This document shows positions 21,300-29,904 of a DNA stretch of 41,867 nt, one piece after another. The DNA lies in contig CABXRR010000006.1 of NCBI GenBank assembly GCA_902514695.1, positions 1 through 41,867 of the forward strand, given 5' to 3'. The DNA comes from an uncultured Pelagibacteraceae bacterium. GTDB lineage: Bacteria > Pseudomonadota > Alphaproteobacteria > Pelagibacterales > Pelagibacteraceae. How positions within the stretch are numbered: the stretch's first letter is position 1; the number at the start of each line of letters is the position of its first letter. The position numbers were made by a program, and so were the translations under genes. The notes below the pieces were generated by a model, which saw nothing but the letters and a program-made list of their open reading frames with translations, ran no database searches and was not told the DNA's origin.

Positions 21300-22385
21300 A
21301 TGACAACAATAAAATTTAAAAAACCTAATATCGAGGCTTACAAGCCCGGCAAATCAAGCATTAGGAAAATCAAGAATATTATAAAACTCTCTGCAAATGA
21401 GTCTGCTCTTGGAGTAAGCCCAAGAGTTAAAAAAATAATATCTAAGAAAAATTTAAATTTTTTTAGATATCCTGATGGAAAATCAAAAAAATTAAGAAAT
21501 CAGATTTCTAAAAAATTTCATTGTACTGAGGATAAAATTATATGTGGAGCTGGTTCTGATGAAGTTATCCAAATGTTATGTCAGCTTTTCTTAAAACCAA
21601 ATGATCAAGTAATTGTTCCTCAATTTAGTTTTTTAATGTACAGAATATATGCAAAAATAGTTGGTGCAAATGTAATTTTCGCGAAAGAAAAAAAATTTAA
21701 AGTATCAATTTCAGAAATTATAAAAAAAGTAACAAAAAAAACTAAAATTGTTTTTTTGGCCAATCCTAATAATCCAACTGGAACTTATTTAACTAAATTT
21801 GAATTAATTAACTTAAGAAAAAAATTAAAAAAAAATATTTTACTTGTGGTTGATGACGCTTATGCAGAATATATGAAAAATATTGATTACAAGTCTGGCC
21901 TAGACTTATTCAAAAATAAAGAAAATGTTTTTATTTTGAGAACATTTTCAAAAATTTATGGTTTATCATCTTTACGGATTGGTTGGGGGTATGGATCAAA
22001 AAAAATTATTGATGCCCTAAATGTTATCAAACCTCCATTTAATGTTAATGAGGTTGCACAAAAAGCAGCTGTAGAATCTCTTAAAGATAAAAAGTTTATA
22101 TCTCGATCAATTAAACACAATTTTCTTTATGCAACAAAACTAAAATATTTTTTAAATAAGTATGATATTAGTTCTAACAAAGTTTCAGCTAATTTTTTAT
22201 TACTGAATTTTACAAAATGTAAGTTTAAAGCCAAATATTTTTATGAAAAATTAAAGATGAAAGGAATTATTTTAAGATCTACTGAAGATGGTTATAAGAT
22301 TAAAAATATGTTGCGATTAACTATTGGATCAAAAAAAGAAAATTTGAAATTTATGAAGGTAACAGAAAGTATATTTAAAAAATGA
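21300..22385 (+). CDS. HisC-family aminotransferase (histidinol-phosphate / aromatic amino acid)
   Basis: This is a fold-type I PLP aminotransferase of the histidinol-phosphate family, 361 residues. It shows IKLSANESALGVSP, ICGAGSDEVIQMLCQLFLKP, FLANPNNPTGTY, VVDDAYAEYM and the PLP lysine in RTFSKIYGLSSLRIGW. Its stop shares ATGA with the start of the prephenate/arogenate dehydrogenase gene, so a role in phenylalanine/tyrosine synthesis is likely. A histidinol-phosphate role (HisC) or a dual role is equally consistent with the sequence. It diverges from metX across a 120-base gap. Confidence 0.88.
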   Translation: MTTIKFKKPNIEAYKPGKSSIRKIKNIIKLSANESALGVSPRVKKIISKKNLNFFRYPDGKSKKLRNQISKKFHCTEDKIICGAGSDEVIQMLCQLFLKPNDQVIVPQFSFLMYRIYAKIVGANVIFAKEKKFKVSISEIIKKVTKKTKIVFLANPNNPTGTYLTKFELINLRKKLKKNILLVVDDAYAEYMKNIDYKSGLDLFKNKENVFILRTFSKIYGLSSLRIGWGYGSKKIIDALNVIKPPFNVNEVAQKAAVESLKDKKFISRSIKHNFLYATKLKYFLNKYDISSNKVSANFLLLNFTKCKFKAKYFYEKLKMKGIILRSTEDGYKIKNMLRLTIGSKKENLKFMKVTESIFKK

Positions 22386-23278
22386 AAAATGTATTTATTA
22401 TAGGATGTGGATTATTAGGATCTTCTTTAGTAAGAAGAATAAAAAAAAAAAAAGTTGCAAAAAAAATATTTATTTATGAAAAATCAAAATCAAATATTTC
22501 GAAAATAAAGAGATTAAAATTACCTGGCACAATTGTAAAATCATTAAAAGATGGTGTGATTAATTCGGATATAATTATCTTTTGTACTCCAATGAGCGAG
22601 TATAAAAATATAATTTTAAAGATTAATAAAAATTTAACTTCAAAACATATTGTAACTGATATTGGTTCATCTAAACAAAGATCATTGAAAATGATTAAAA
22701 AGATTTTAAAAAAAAATATTTTTTGGATTTCTAGCCATCCTATTACTGGATCAGAAGTTAGTGGTCCAGAGCATGGTAAACAAGATTTGTTCGAAAATAA
22801 GTGGTGTATTTTAATCAAAGATAAAAAGACTAATTTAAAGCACTTACAATCTTTAAATTCTTTCTGGAAAAAAATGGGATCAAAAATAGTTTTAATGACC
22901 TCAGAGAAACATGATAAAATTTTTTCAATTACAAGCCATCTACCACATTTAATTGCTTATAATTTAGTTAAATCAGCACAAGATTTTGAAAAAAAACAAA
23001 AATATGATTTAATAAAATATAGCGCTGGAGGTTTAAGAGATTTTTCAAGAATAGCCGCATCAAATGAAATAATGTGGAGAGATATTTTTTTTCATAATAA
23101 AACTAATATTTCTAAAGCAATAGATTTATTTATTAAAAACCTCAATAATTTTAAAAAAGATATAATTGCAAAAAACAATAAATCAATTCTTAAAAAATTG
23201 TCTCAAACCAAACAGGTAAGAACAAAAATTATTAAATTAAAACAAGATATAGATAAGCCTGATTTTGGCAGAAATTAA
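22382..23278 (+). CDS. Prephenate/arogenate dehydrogenase (TyrA family)
   Basis: This enzyme makes the tyrosine precursor by oxidative decarboxylation of prephenate or arogenate. It has 298 residues. The NAD(P)-binding motif FIIGCGLLGSSLVRRI is at the N-terminus, followed by IIFCTPMSEY, VTDIGSSKQ, SSHPITGSEVSGPEHGK, SHLPHLIAYNLV and AGGLRDFSRIAASNEIMWRD broken as GGLRDFSRIAAS, all typical. There is no fused chorismate mutase or ACT domain. A run of 13 A (22441-22453) near the start encodes part of IKKKKV. The 3' end overlaps the convergent NlpC/P60 gene by four bases. Confidence 0.92.
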   Translation: MKNVFIIGCGLLGSSLVRRIKKKKVAKKIFIYEKSKSNISKIKRLKLPGTIVKSLKDGVINSDIIIFCTPMSEYKNIILKINKNLTSKHIVTDIGSSKQRSLKMIKKILKKNIFWISSHPITGSEVSGPEHGKQDLFENKWCILIKDKKTNLKHLQSLNSFWKKMGSKIVLMTSEKHDKIFSITSHLPHLIAYNLVKSAQDFEKKQKYDLIKYSAGGLRDFSRIAASNEIMWRDIFFHNKTNISKAIDLFIKNLNNFKKDIIAKNNKSILKKLSQTKQVRTKIIKLKQDIDKPDFGRN

Positions 23279-24027
23279 TATTTTTTAATATTACTTATTT
23301 TTTTTATAGACAGTTTTGCAGTATCTTCTATTAATTTGATGGTAAGATCAGTTGGCATAATCAATACTTTTTTTCTTGGACCATACGCATGAATAAATTG
23401 AGATTGGCTGATGCATATACCAACGTGACCTTTCCAAAAAATTATATCGCCTTTATATAGCTTTTTCTTTGATTTTTTTTTACAAAATCTTATTTGGTCT
23501 TTGGTATCTCTTGGAAAAAAAGTTCTATTGTAATAAAAATATATTTGGATTAATGCTGAACAATCAATCCCAATAGAAGTTTTTCCCCCCCACAGATATT
23601 TGCTACCTATAAATAATTTAAAAATTTTAATAAAATTTTTTTCACAATGATTAATTTTTTTCGTATCATTTATTTTAATCCATTTATTTTTTTCAAATTC
23701 AATAAAATTTTTGTGACGTTTCTTAATAGAAACTCCAGATGCAAAATAAAGAAAATTATTTGTTGATATAAATTTGTTATTTTTTTTTTTATAAATTTTT
23801 GATTTTAACTTATAAATTTTATTTGTAGCTTGAAATTTTTGACTAAATTTTCTCTTTTTAATAAAGCCTATATAATGGTCATAATTATTCCTTATTTTAT
23901 ACCAATCTTTTTTTTTTTCTAAAATTTTAAATTTTTCTCCGTATAAAATTTGAGAAATAACTTCTGATTTTGATGAAGGCTTTGAATAGATATTTGCTAC
24001 AGAGTAATTAAAAAAATTATTTTTCAC
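23275..24027 (-). CDS. NlpC/P60 peptidase with N-terminal SH3-like domains
   Basis: This is a probable cell-wall peptidase cutting D-Glu-(meso-diaminopimelate) type bonds. The N-terminal part holds bacterial SH3-like repeats (ANIYSKPSSKSEVISQIL, LEKKKDWYKIRN, then a second copy around residues 75-125). The NlpC/P60 domain has the nucleophile cysteine in GIDCSALIQ, the histidine in GHVGICIS, and the third residue in FIHAYGP. It has 250 residues with no clear signal peptide, so it may act in the cytoplasm on imported muropeptides. The start overlaps the AmpG-like gene by 11 bases, and that partner handles muropeptide uptake. Two T11/A11 runs (23780-23790, 23908-23918) lie inside. Confidence 0.88.
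   Translation of the reverse strand: MKNNFFNYSVANIYSKPSSKSEVISQILYGEKFKILEKKKDWYKIRNNYDHYIGFIKKRKFSQKFQATNKIYKLKSKIYKKKNNKFISTNNFLYFASGVSIKKRHKNFIEFEKNKWIKINDTKKINHCEKNFIKIFKLFIGSKYLWGGKTSIGIDCSALIQIYFYYNRTFFPRDTKDQIRFCKKKSKKKLYKGDIIFWKGHVGICISQSQFIHAYGPRKKVLIMPTDLTIKLIEDTAKLSIKKISNIKKY
23276..23305 (+). terminator. Weak A/T hairpin plus T-run at the tyrA-type/NlpC convergence
   Basis: TAATATT (23276-23282), a TTTT loop and AATATTA (23287-23293) form a 7-bp stem, followed by eight T at 23298-23305. It begins at the 3' end of the dehydrogenase gene and lies over the last codons of the NlpC/P60 gene. The stem is all A/T and therefore weak, so this is only a candidate terminator for the plus-strand genes. 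Confidence 0.3.
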
Positions 24028-25393
24028 TTAGTTGAATTTTATTTCTCATTATCCATAAAATAATTAAAGATGGGATTACCATTAATGCAGTCAAAATAAA
24101 AAAGGTACCCCAATCACCATTAAGCCAGTCTACAAGAGCTCCAGATGATGATGCTAAAGTAGTTCTACCAGCTGTTCCTATTGATGCTAAAAGTGCATAT
24201 TGAGTCGCTGTATAAGCTCTATCAACTAAAAGTGAGATAAAAGCTACAAAAGCTACAGTTGCAAATGCGGCCGCTATATCGTCAAAAATAACTGCGACAG
24301 CAAACAGAAGTTCAGATTTGTCACTCCACGCTAATACACTAAAGAGTAAATTGGTACATGCCATTATAATGCCTGCTAAAAACATTGCTTTTAACACTCC
24401 AGATCTAATTACAAAAAGACCCCCCAAAAGAGTAAAAATTACAGTTGTAATCCATCCTAAAGTCTTGGAGTAAATTGCAATATCAGATTTACTAAAGCCT
24501 ATTTCTTTATAAAAAATAATAGACATTCTACCTAAAAAAGCTTCACCTACTTTAAACAAAAAAACAAATCCCAAAATCCCAATTGCGATAGAAAAACCAT
24601 TTTTTTTAAAAAAGCTTACTATTGGACCACATACAGTCCCACCAATCCAAGAAAATATTTTTGTTAATAGGTTTAATTTATTAAATTTATTTGAAATTAA
24701 TTCATCATTCTCTTTTTGTTTTTGATATCTATTAGAGTTATCTGTTTCATTCACAAACATTAAACCAATATTCATTAAGATGATTAGGATTCCCAGAATT
24801 AAAAAAGTAAATTGCCAATAATTTTCATACCCAAGATTTTGTAAAAATTCAGCAGAAAAAAGAGATAATACGCCTCCCAACTTATAACCTGACCACCAAC
24901 CAACTACTGCCATAGCTGCTCCCGCGGCCATTGACTTACCCTCATTTTCTCCAATTTGCTCAATCCTTAAAGCATCAACAGTAATATCTTGAGTGGCAGA
25001 TGCAATTGCAATTACTAAGCCGACAGTGATAACTAATGCCAAATTTTCTGTTGGATTAATTGTGCTCCACAAAATTAAAGACAATAAAATTGTTAATTGC
25101 ATTAAAACTATCCAAGCCCTCCTATGCCCAACTTTTTTTGTTATAAACGGCACCTGTACTCTGTCAACTAATGGTGCCCAAAGATAATTAAATGCATATA
25201 CTCCAAAAATGAGCCCAGCCCACCCAATAGTTGATCTACTTAATCCGTCTTCTTTTAACCACAAACTAAGACTGCTACCAATCAATACCCATGGAAAACC
25301 AGATATTGCTCCTAACAACAAAATTTTTAGCATTCTTTTATCAAAATAAATTGAGAATGTTTCCGAAAGAGATTGTTTTTTTATTTCAATCAT
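24017..25393 (-). CDS. ampG: AmpG-like muropeptide permease (MFS)
   Basis: AmpG imports GlcNAc-anhydroMurNAc peptides released during wall turnover. The protein has about 12 hydrophobic segments over 458 residues. Family marks are GAISGFPWVLIGSSLSLWLK, ATQDITVDALRIEQI, VDRVQVPF with WAPLVDR, and ALLASIGTAGRT. I chose the ATG at 25393 (MIEIKKQSLSE), two bases past the trkH stop; a TTG at 25408 would overlap trkH. GGAG sits about 12 bases upstream. It is followed by and overlaps the NlpC/P60 peptidase gene. The sequence fits AmpG, but substrate is not proven. Confidence 0.85.
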   Translation of the reverse strand: MIEIKKQSLSETFSIYFDKRMLKILLLGAISGFPWVLIGSSLSLWLKEDGLSRSTIGWAGLIFGVYAFNYLWAPLVDRVQVPFITKKVGHRRAWIVLMQLTILLSLILWSTINPTENLALVITVGLVIAIASATQDITVDALRIEQIGENEGKSMAAGAAMAVVGWWSGYKLGGVLSLFSAEFLQNLGYENYWQFTFLILGILIILMNIGLMFVNETDNSNRYQKQKENDELISNKFNKLNLLTKIFSWIGGTVCGPIVSFFKKNGFSIAIGILGFVFLFKVGEAFLGRMSIIFYKEIGFSKSDIAIYSKTLGWITTVIFTLLGGLFVIRSGVLKAMFLAGIIMACTNLLFSVLAWSDKSELLFAVAVIFDDIAAAFATVAFVAFISLLVDRAYTATQYALLASIGTAGRTTLASSSGALVDWLNGDWGTFFILTALMVIPSLIILWIMRNKIQLSEK

Positions 25394-25395
25394 TC

Positions 25396-26835
25396 TTAGT
25401 TTCTCCAAAAGGAAGGTAAAAATAATACTAATATAGCAAATAATTCAAGTCTACCCAAAATCATTCCTAGGCTTAAAATCCATTTAGAAAGATCTGGTAA
25501 TGAAGAAAAGTTTCCATTAGGTCCAATAATAGATCCCAATCCAGGACCAACATTAGAGATAGAAGTAGCAGCTCCAGAAATGGCAGTAATAAAATTTAAA
25601 CCAGTTAATGAGAGTAATGCGGTTATTATAAAAAAAATAACTAAATATAAATAAATAAATGAAATTATCGATGCAATGAATTTGCTATCAACTGGATTTT
25701 GATCATACTTTAATACAAATATTCCCTTTGGGTAAATTATTTTTTTTAGTTGATTAATAATAAAAGAATATAATATTTGAACTCTAAATATTTTTATTCC
25801 ACACGTAGTTGATCCAGCGCAACCACCAATAAACATTAATCCTAAAAATAAAATTAATGGGAAGCCACCCCAGTTATCAAATTGTCCATTAACATAACCC
25901 GTTCCAGTTAAGATGGAAATGATATTAAAAAAAACAGTTCTAAAATTTAATTGAACTGAATCGTTTATAATTAAATAAAATGATATTATAAGAATACTGA
26001 ATACTATAATTTTTAAAAATGTTTTAATTTGAACATCTGTAAAAAAAATCTTTTTATTACCATTCAAAAATTTTATATAAGCTATAAAAGGTAAACTTCC
26101 TAATATAATAAAAATCATAGCAGAGATTTCTATAGCAAAACTATCAAAATATCCTATTGAATCGTTATAATTTGAGAAACCTCCCGTAGCAATTGTTGTC
26201 ATTGAATGTGTTAGACTATCAAAAAAATTCATTCCTAGAAGTTTATAGGAAATTGCACAAAGCAAAGTTAAACCAGAATAAATATAAATTAATCTTAAAG
26301 CAATTTCTTTAGATTTAGGCAGAATTTTTTCTGAAGAATCATTATTTGAAATTTTAAAAAGTTGCATACCGCCAACATTCATTATAGGCATAAGTGTAAT
26401 TGCCATAACGATTATACCAATTCCACCCAACCACTGAAGTAAAGACCTCCACAATAAAATACCTTTTGGCATACTTTCTAAATTCGAAATGATTGTAGAG
26501 CCAGTAGTTGTGATTCCAGACATACTTTCAAAAAAAGCATTTGTAAAAGAAAATTCAAGATTAGAAAAAATAAAGGGAAGTGAACTGAAAATTGCAATAC
26601 TTAACCAAGATAAAGAAGTTAATAAAAAAGCTTGTTGTAAATTTAATTTTTTATTGTGATCTAAATTTGATAAAAAAAATAGAGTTCCAAAAATAATGGT
26701 CACAATTGATGCACCAAAAAATGAAGAGTCAATTTCATTATAATAAAATTGTGCAATTATTGGGATCAACATAAAAATCCCAAGAATTATTTGAAGAATT
26801 CCTAAAGTAAAAAAAACAGTTTTATAATTAGACAT
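25396..26835 (-). CDS. trkH: TrkH-type potassium uptake channel subunit
   Basis: TrkH is the membrane-spanning K+ translocating subunit of the Trk system, regulated by TrkA, which is not in this window. The 479-residue protein has many hydrophobic segments and the repeated filter/pore loops of the family: MSGITTTGSTII, MTTIATGGFSN, ILTGTGYVNG and ATSISNVGPGLG. I chose the ATG at 26835 (MSNYKTV); a TTG six bases upstream is the only longer option. It starts a unit with ampG and the NlpC/P60 gene and diverges from lysK across 88 bases, in which I see only a poor promoter (TATTAT at 26907-26912 with no good -35). Confidence 0.93.
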   Translation of the reverse strand: MSNYKTVFFTLGILQIILGIFMLIPIIAQFYYNEIDSSFFGASIVTIIFGTLFFLSNLDHNKKLNLQQAFLLTSLSWLSIAIFSSLPFIFSNLEFSFTNAFFESMSGITTTGSTIISNLESMPKGILLWRSLLQWLGGIGIIVMAITLMPIMNVGGMQLFKISNNDSSEKILPKSKEIALRLIYIYSGLTLLCAISYKLLGMNFFDSLTHSMTTIATGGFSNYNDSIGYFDSFAIEISAMIFIILGSLPFIAYIKFLNGNKKIFFTDVQIKTFLKIIVFSILIISFYLIINDSVQLNFRTVFFNIISILTGTGYVNGQFDNWGGFPLILFLGLMFIGGCAGSTTCGIKIFRVQILYSFIINQLKKIIYPKGIFVLKYDQNPVDSKFIASIISFIYLYLVIFFIITALLSLTGLNFITAISGAATSISNVGPGLGSIIGPNGNFSSLPDLSKWILSLGMILGRLELFAILVLFLPSFWRN

Positions 26836-26923
26836 TTTCAAAGGACATTATTTTATGGTAAATAAATTTCAACTCTATAAGAATTAGTTAAATCGTTAAT
26901 TTAAGATATTATTTGAATTATTC

Positions 26924-28486
26924 ATGATCAAAAAAGAGAATTTGGACAAAACAAATGCATGGCCCTTTGTTGAAGCAAAAAAAATGCTTCGAGAAAGAAA
27001 ATCAATTATTGAAAAAAAAGGAAAAATAACACTGCAAACTGGGTATGGTCCAAGTGGCTTGCCACATATAGGAACTTTTGGAGAAGTTGCTCGAACATCA
27101 ATGATGGTCAATGCTTTAAATAAGTTGACTGATCTTCCAACAGAAATTATTACATTTTCAGATGATATGGATGGATTAAGAAAAGTTCCAGACAATATAT
27201 CCCAAAAAAAGTTATTAGAGGAAAATCTACACAAACCATTAACCCAAGTTCCTGACCCTTTTAATAAATTTTCTAGTTTTGGTGAACATAATAATGAAAT
27301 GTTAAAAAATTTTTTAAATAACTTTAATTTTAAATATACTTTTAAAAGCTCTACTAATCTTTATAAGTCAGGTTTTTTTAATTCATCCCTTCAAAAAATT
27401 TTAGATAATTACGATGGAATAATGAATATTATATTACCAACACTTGGCAAGGAACGACAAAAAACTTATAGTCCATTTTTACCTATATGTCCTGAAACTG
27501 GACATGTTTTAGAAATACCTGTCAAAAGTATTAACAAAGATGAGTCAAATATTATTTTTGATAATAAAGGTAAAGATCTTAAGATGAATATTTTAGATGG
27601 GAATTGTAAATTACAGTGGAAAGTTGACTGGGCAATGAGGTGGTATGCATTAGATGTTGATTTTGAAATGTATGGAAAAGATCTTATTGAAAGTGCAATT
27701 CTTTCAACAAAAATAATCAAGCTGATTGGTAAAACAAACCCATCTGGATTTGCATACGAGCTGTTCTTAGATGAAAAAGGAGAAAAAATTTCAAAATCAA
27801 AAGGTAATGGAATAACAATTGACCAATGGCTACAATACGCATCACCAGAAAGTCTATCATTATATATGTATCAAAATCCAAAAAGAGCAAAAAAACTTTA
27901 TAAAGAAATAGTCCCCAAAGCTGTTGATGAATATTTAGATTTTATTGAAAAAGCAAAAACTCAAGATGAATTACAACTCCTTATGAATCCTGTTTGGCAT
28001 GTTCACAATAGTGAGATTCCAAAAGAAAATATGATTATGACCTTTTCAATGCTTCTTAATCTTGTAGAGACAAGTAATGCAGATAATAAAGATCTTTTAT
28101 GGAAATTTGTTAAAAAATATAAGACTGATATATCCGAAAAAGATCATCCTATTTTTGATAAGTTAGTTGGATATGCAATTAAATATTTTAATGATGTTAT
28201 TAAATTGAGGAAAAAATATAAAAAACCAGATAAAAATGAGAAGATGGCACTAGAGGCTTTAATAAAAACTTTAGATAAGTGTAATGATAAAATGACACCA
28301 GAAGATATTCAAACTTTAATTTATTCGACTGGAAAAGAAAATGGATATTCAGATAACCTTAGAGATTGGTTTAAATTGATTTATGAAGTTGTATTTGGTG
28401 ATGAAAATGGTCCTCGAATGGGTTTTTTTATAAGTTTTTTTGGTGTTCAAGAAACAAAAGATCTTATATTAAATAAAATTAAATAA
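26924..28486 (+). CDS. lysK: Lysyl-tRNA synthetase, class I
   Basis: This charges tRNA-Lys and is of the class I type found in archaea and alphaproteobacteria, unrelated to E. coli LysS. It has 520 residues. The class I signatures are the HIGH-like PHIG in YGPSGLPHIGTFGEVART (His48) and the KMSKS-like KISKSKGNG. FSDDMDGLRKVPDNI and WAMRWYALDVDFEMYGKDL broken as MRWYALDVDFEMYGKD are typical of the family. Its stop overlaps the pyrD start by one base (TAATG). Confidence 0.95.
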   Translation: MIKKENLDKTNAWPFVEAKKMLRERKSIIEKKGKITLQTGYGPSGLPHIGTFGEVARTSMMVNALNKLTDLPTEIITFSDDMDGLRKVPDNISQKKLLEENLHKPLTQVPDPFNKFSSFGEHNNEMLKNFLNNFNFKYTFKSSTNLYKSGFFNSSLQKILDNYDGIMNIILPTLGKERQKTYSPFLPICPETGHVLEIPVKSINKDESNIIFDNKGKDLKMNILDGNCKLQWKVDWAMRWYALDVDFEMYGKDLIESAILSTKIIKLIGKTNPSGFAYELFLDEKGEKISKSKGNGITIDQWLQYASPESLSLYMYQNPKRAKKLYKEIVPKAVDEYLDFIEKAKTQDELQLLMNPVWHVHNSEIPKENMIMTFSMLLNLVETSNADNKDLLWKFVKKYKTDISEKDHPIFDKLVGYAIKYFNDVIKLRKKYKKPDKNEKMALEALIKTLDKCNDKMTPEDIQTLIYSTGKENGYSDNLRDWFKLIYEVVFGDENGPRMGFFISFFGVQETKDLILNKIK

Positions 28487-29529
28487 TGTTTTCAAATTTA
28501 AGATCTTTAATCTTTAAATTAGATCCTGAGACAGCTCATAATTTAGCAATAAAATCATTAAAATTTAATTTTGTTCCTAATGTTTTAAACGTTGATAAAA
28601 ATAATCCTATATTTAAAACAAAATTGTTCAATAAAGATTTAGAAAATCCTATTGGTATGGCTGCAGGTTTTGATAAGAATGCCGAAGTATATAATTCATT
28701 GTTCAAATTAGGGTTTGGGTTTGTTGAAGTTGGCACTATCACACCCCTTAAACAGTATGGAAATCCTAAACCTAGAGTATTTAGATTGGTCGAAGATGAA
28801 GCTTTAATAAATAGACTTGGATTTAATAATCTTGGCTCTAAAAATGTTGTTGATAGAATTAAATCTAATAAACAAACCGGCCTACTTGGAATTAATATAG
28901 GACCAAACAAAGACTCATATAATAGACTTGAAGATTATTTACATTGTTTTAAAATTTTTCAGGATGTGGCTGATTATATTACAATAAATATTTCCTCACC
29001 AAATACCGAGGATTTAAGAAGTTTTCATGATCAAACAAAATTAAATCAATTGCTAGAGGGGATTGATAAAGAAAAAAAAAATTTAGGTTCAAAAATTCCA
29101 ATAGCTGTAAAAATATCACCAGATATAGATGATCAAGAAATAAAAAAAATTACAGAAGTCCTCTTAAGCAATAATATTGAGGCTGTTATAGTTTCTAATA
29201 CATCAGACTCTTCTAGAGATAGTTTGAATAATATACAAAAGCATCAAAAAGGAGGCTTATCAGGGAAACCAATCGAGGAAAAATCTACAAAATTGATAAA
29301 TAAATTTTATAAACTTTTAAATGGAAAAATTAAGATAATTGGTTGTGGTGGGGTAGATTCTGGAAAAAGTGCTTATGAAAAATTTTTAGCTGGTGCTAAT
29401 TATGTTCAACTTTATACAGGAATGGTATTTAGGGGGCCTAACGTCGTTAATATGATAAAAAAAGAGCTTAAAGAATTATTATTAGTTGATGGTGTTAAAA
29501 ATTTCACAGAAATTATAGGAAAAAAATAA
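28486..29529 (+). CDS. pyrD: Dihydroorotate dehydrogenase, class 2 (quinone-linked)
   Basis: PyrD oxidises dihydroorotate to orotate in pyrimidine synthesis, passing electrons to the quinone pool. The 347 residues include the N-terminal membrane-associating helix region (LDPETAHNLAIKSLKF), NPIGMAAGFDKNAEVYNSL, VEVGTITPLKQYGNPKPRVF broken as GTITPLKQYGNPKPRVF, and the catalytic serine of class 2 enzymes in NISSPNTEDLR. FMN/phosphate contacts are in KISPDID, GGLSGKPI and CGGVDSG. It is coupled to lysK by TAATG; a promoter for rpmB follows its stop. Confidence 0.95.
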   Translation: MFSNLRSLIFKLDPETAHNLAIKSLKFNFVPNVLNVDKNNPIFKTKLFNKDLENPIGMAAGFDKNAEVYNSLFKLGFGFVEVGTITPLKQYGNPKPRVFRLVEDEALINRLGFNNLGSKNVVDRIKSNKQTGLLGINIGPNKDSYNRLEDYLHCFKIFQDVADYITINISSPNTEDLRSFHDQTKLNQLLEGIDKEKKNLGSKIPIAVKISPDIDDQEIKKITEVLLSNNIEAVIVSNTSDSSRDSLNNIQKHQKGGLSGKPIEEKSTKLINKFYKLLNGKIKIIGCGGVDSGKSAYEKFLAGANYVQLYTGMVFRGPNVVNMIKKELKELLLVDGVKNFTEIIGKK

Positions 29530-29548
29530 TACCTTAAATCTTATAAAC

Positions 29549-29577
29549 TTGACGAGATCAGTATCTAACCTTATATA
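29549..29577 (+). promoter_or_regulatory. Sigma-70-type promoter of rpmB
   Basis: TTGACG (29549-29554), a 17-base spacer and TATATA (29572-29577) make a near-consensus promoter. The predicted start is about 29584, only about six bases before the rpmB ATG at 29590, which leaves no room for a Shine-Dalgarno site. Confidence 0.65.
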
Positions 29578-29589
29578 GACGATATCATT

Positions 29590-29904
29590 ATGTCAAAAAA
29601 ATGTGAACTTACTGGAAAAAATCCAATGAAAGGTCATAACGTTAGTCACGCTAACAATAAGACAAAAAGAAGATTCTTACCTAACTTAAAAAAAGTAAAA
29701 TTTACTAGCGAGCTTTTAAAACGAAGTTTAAAATTAACAGTTAGTAATGCAGGAGTAAGATCTGTTGATAAAAAAGGTAGCTTTGATGAATTCTTAAAGA
29801 CCGTAAAGAATAAAAATTTATCCCCTAGACTAAAGAAACTAAAAAAAACAATATTAATTAAATCCCCATTTCAAAAAAAAGCGGTTCAATCTAAAAGTGC
29901 TTAA
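29590..29904 (+). CDS. rpmB: 50S ribosomal protein L28
   Basis: L28 is a small large-subunit protein. The start [24 protein letters not shown] is the standard beginning, here quoted as [20 protein letters not shown], and [10 protein letters not shown] follows. It has 104 residues, longer than the 78 of E. coli, the alphaproteobacterial form with a basic C-terminal extension. Its own promoter lies just upstream. Its stop overlaps the next start by one base (TAATG). Confidence 0.96.
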   Translation: MSKKCELTGKNPMKGHNVSHANNKTKRRFLPNLKKVKFTSELLKRSLKLTVSNAGVRSVDKKGSFDEFLKTVKNKNLSPRLKKLKKTILIKSPFQKKAVQSKSA

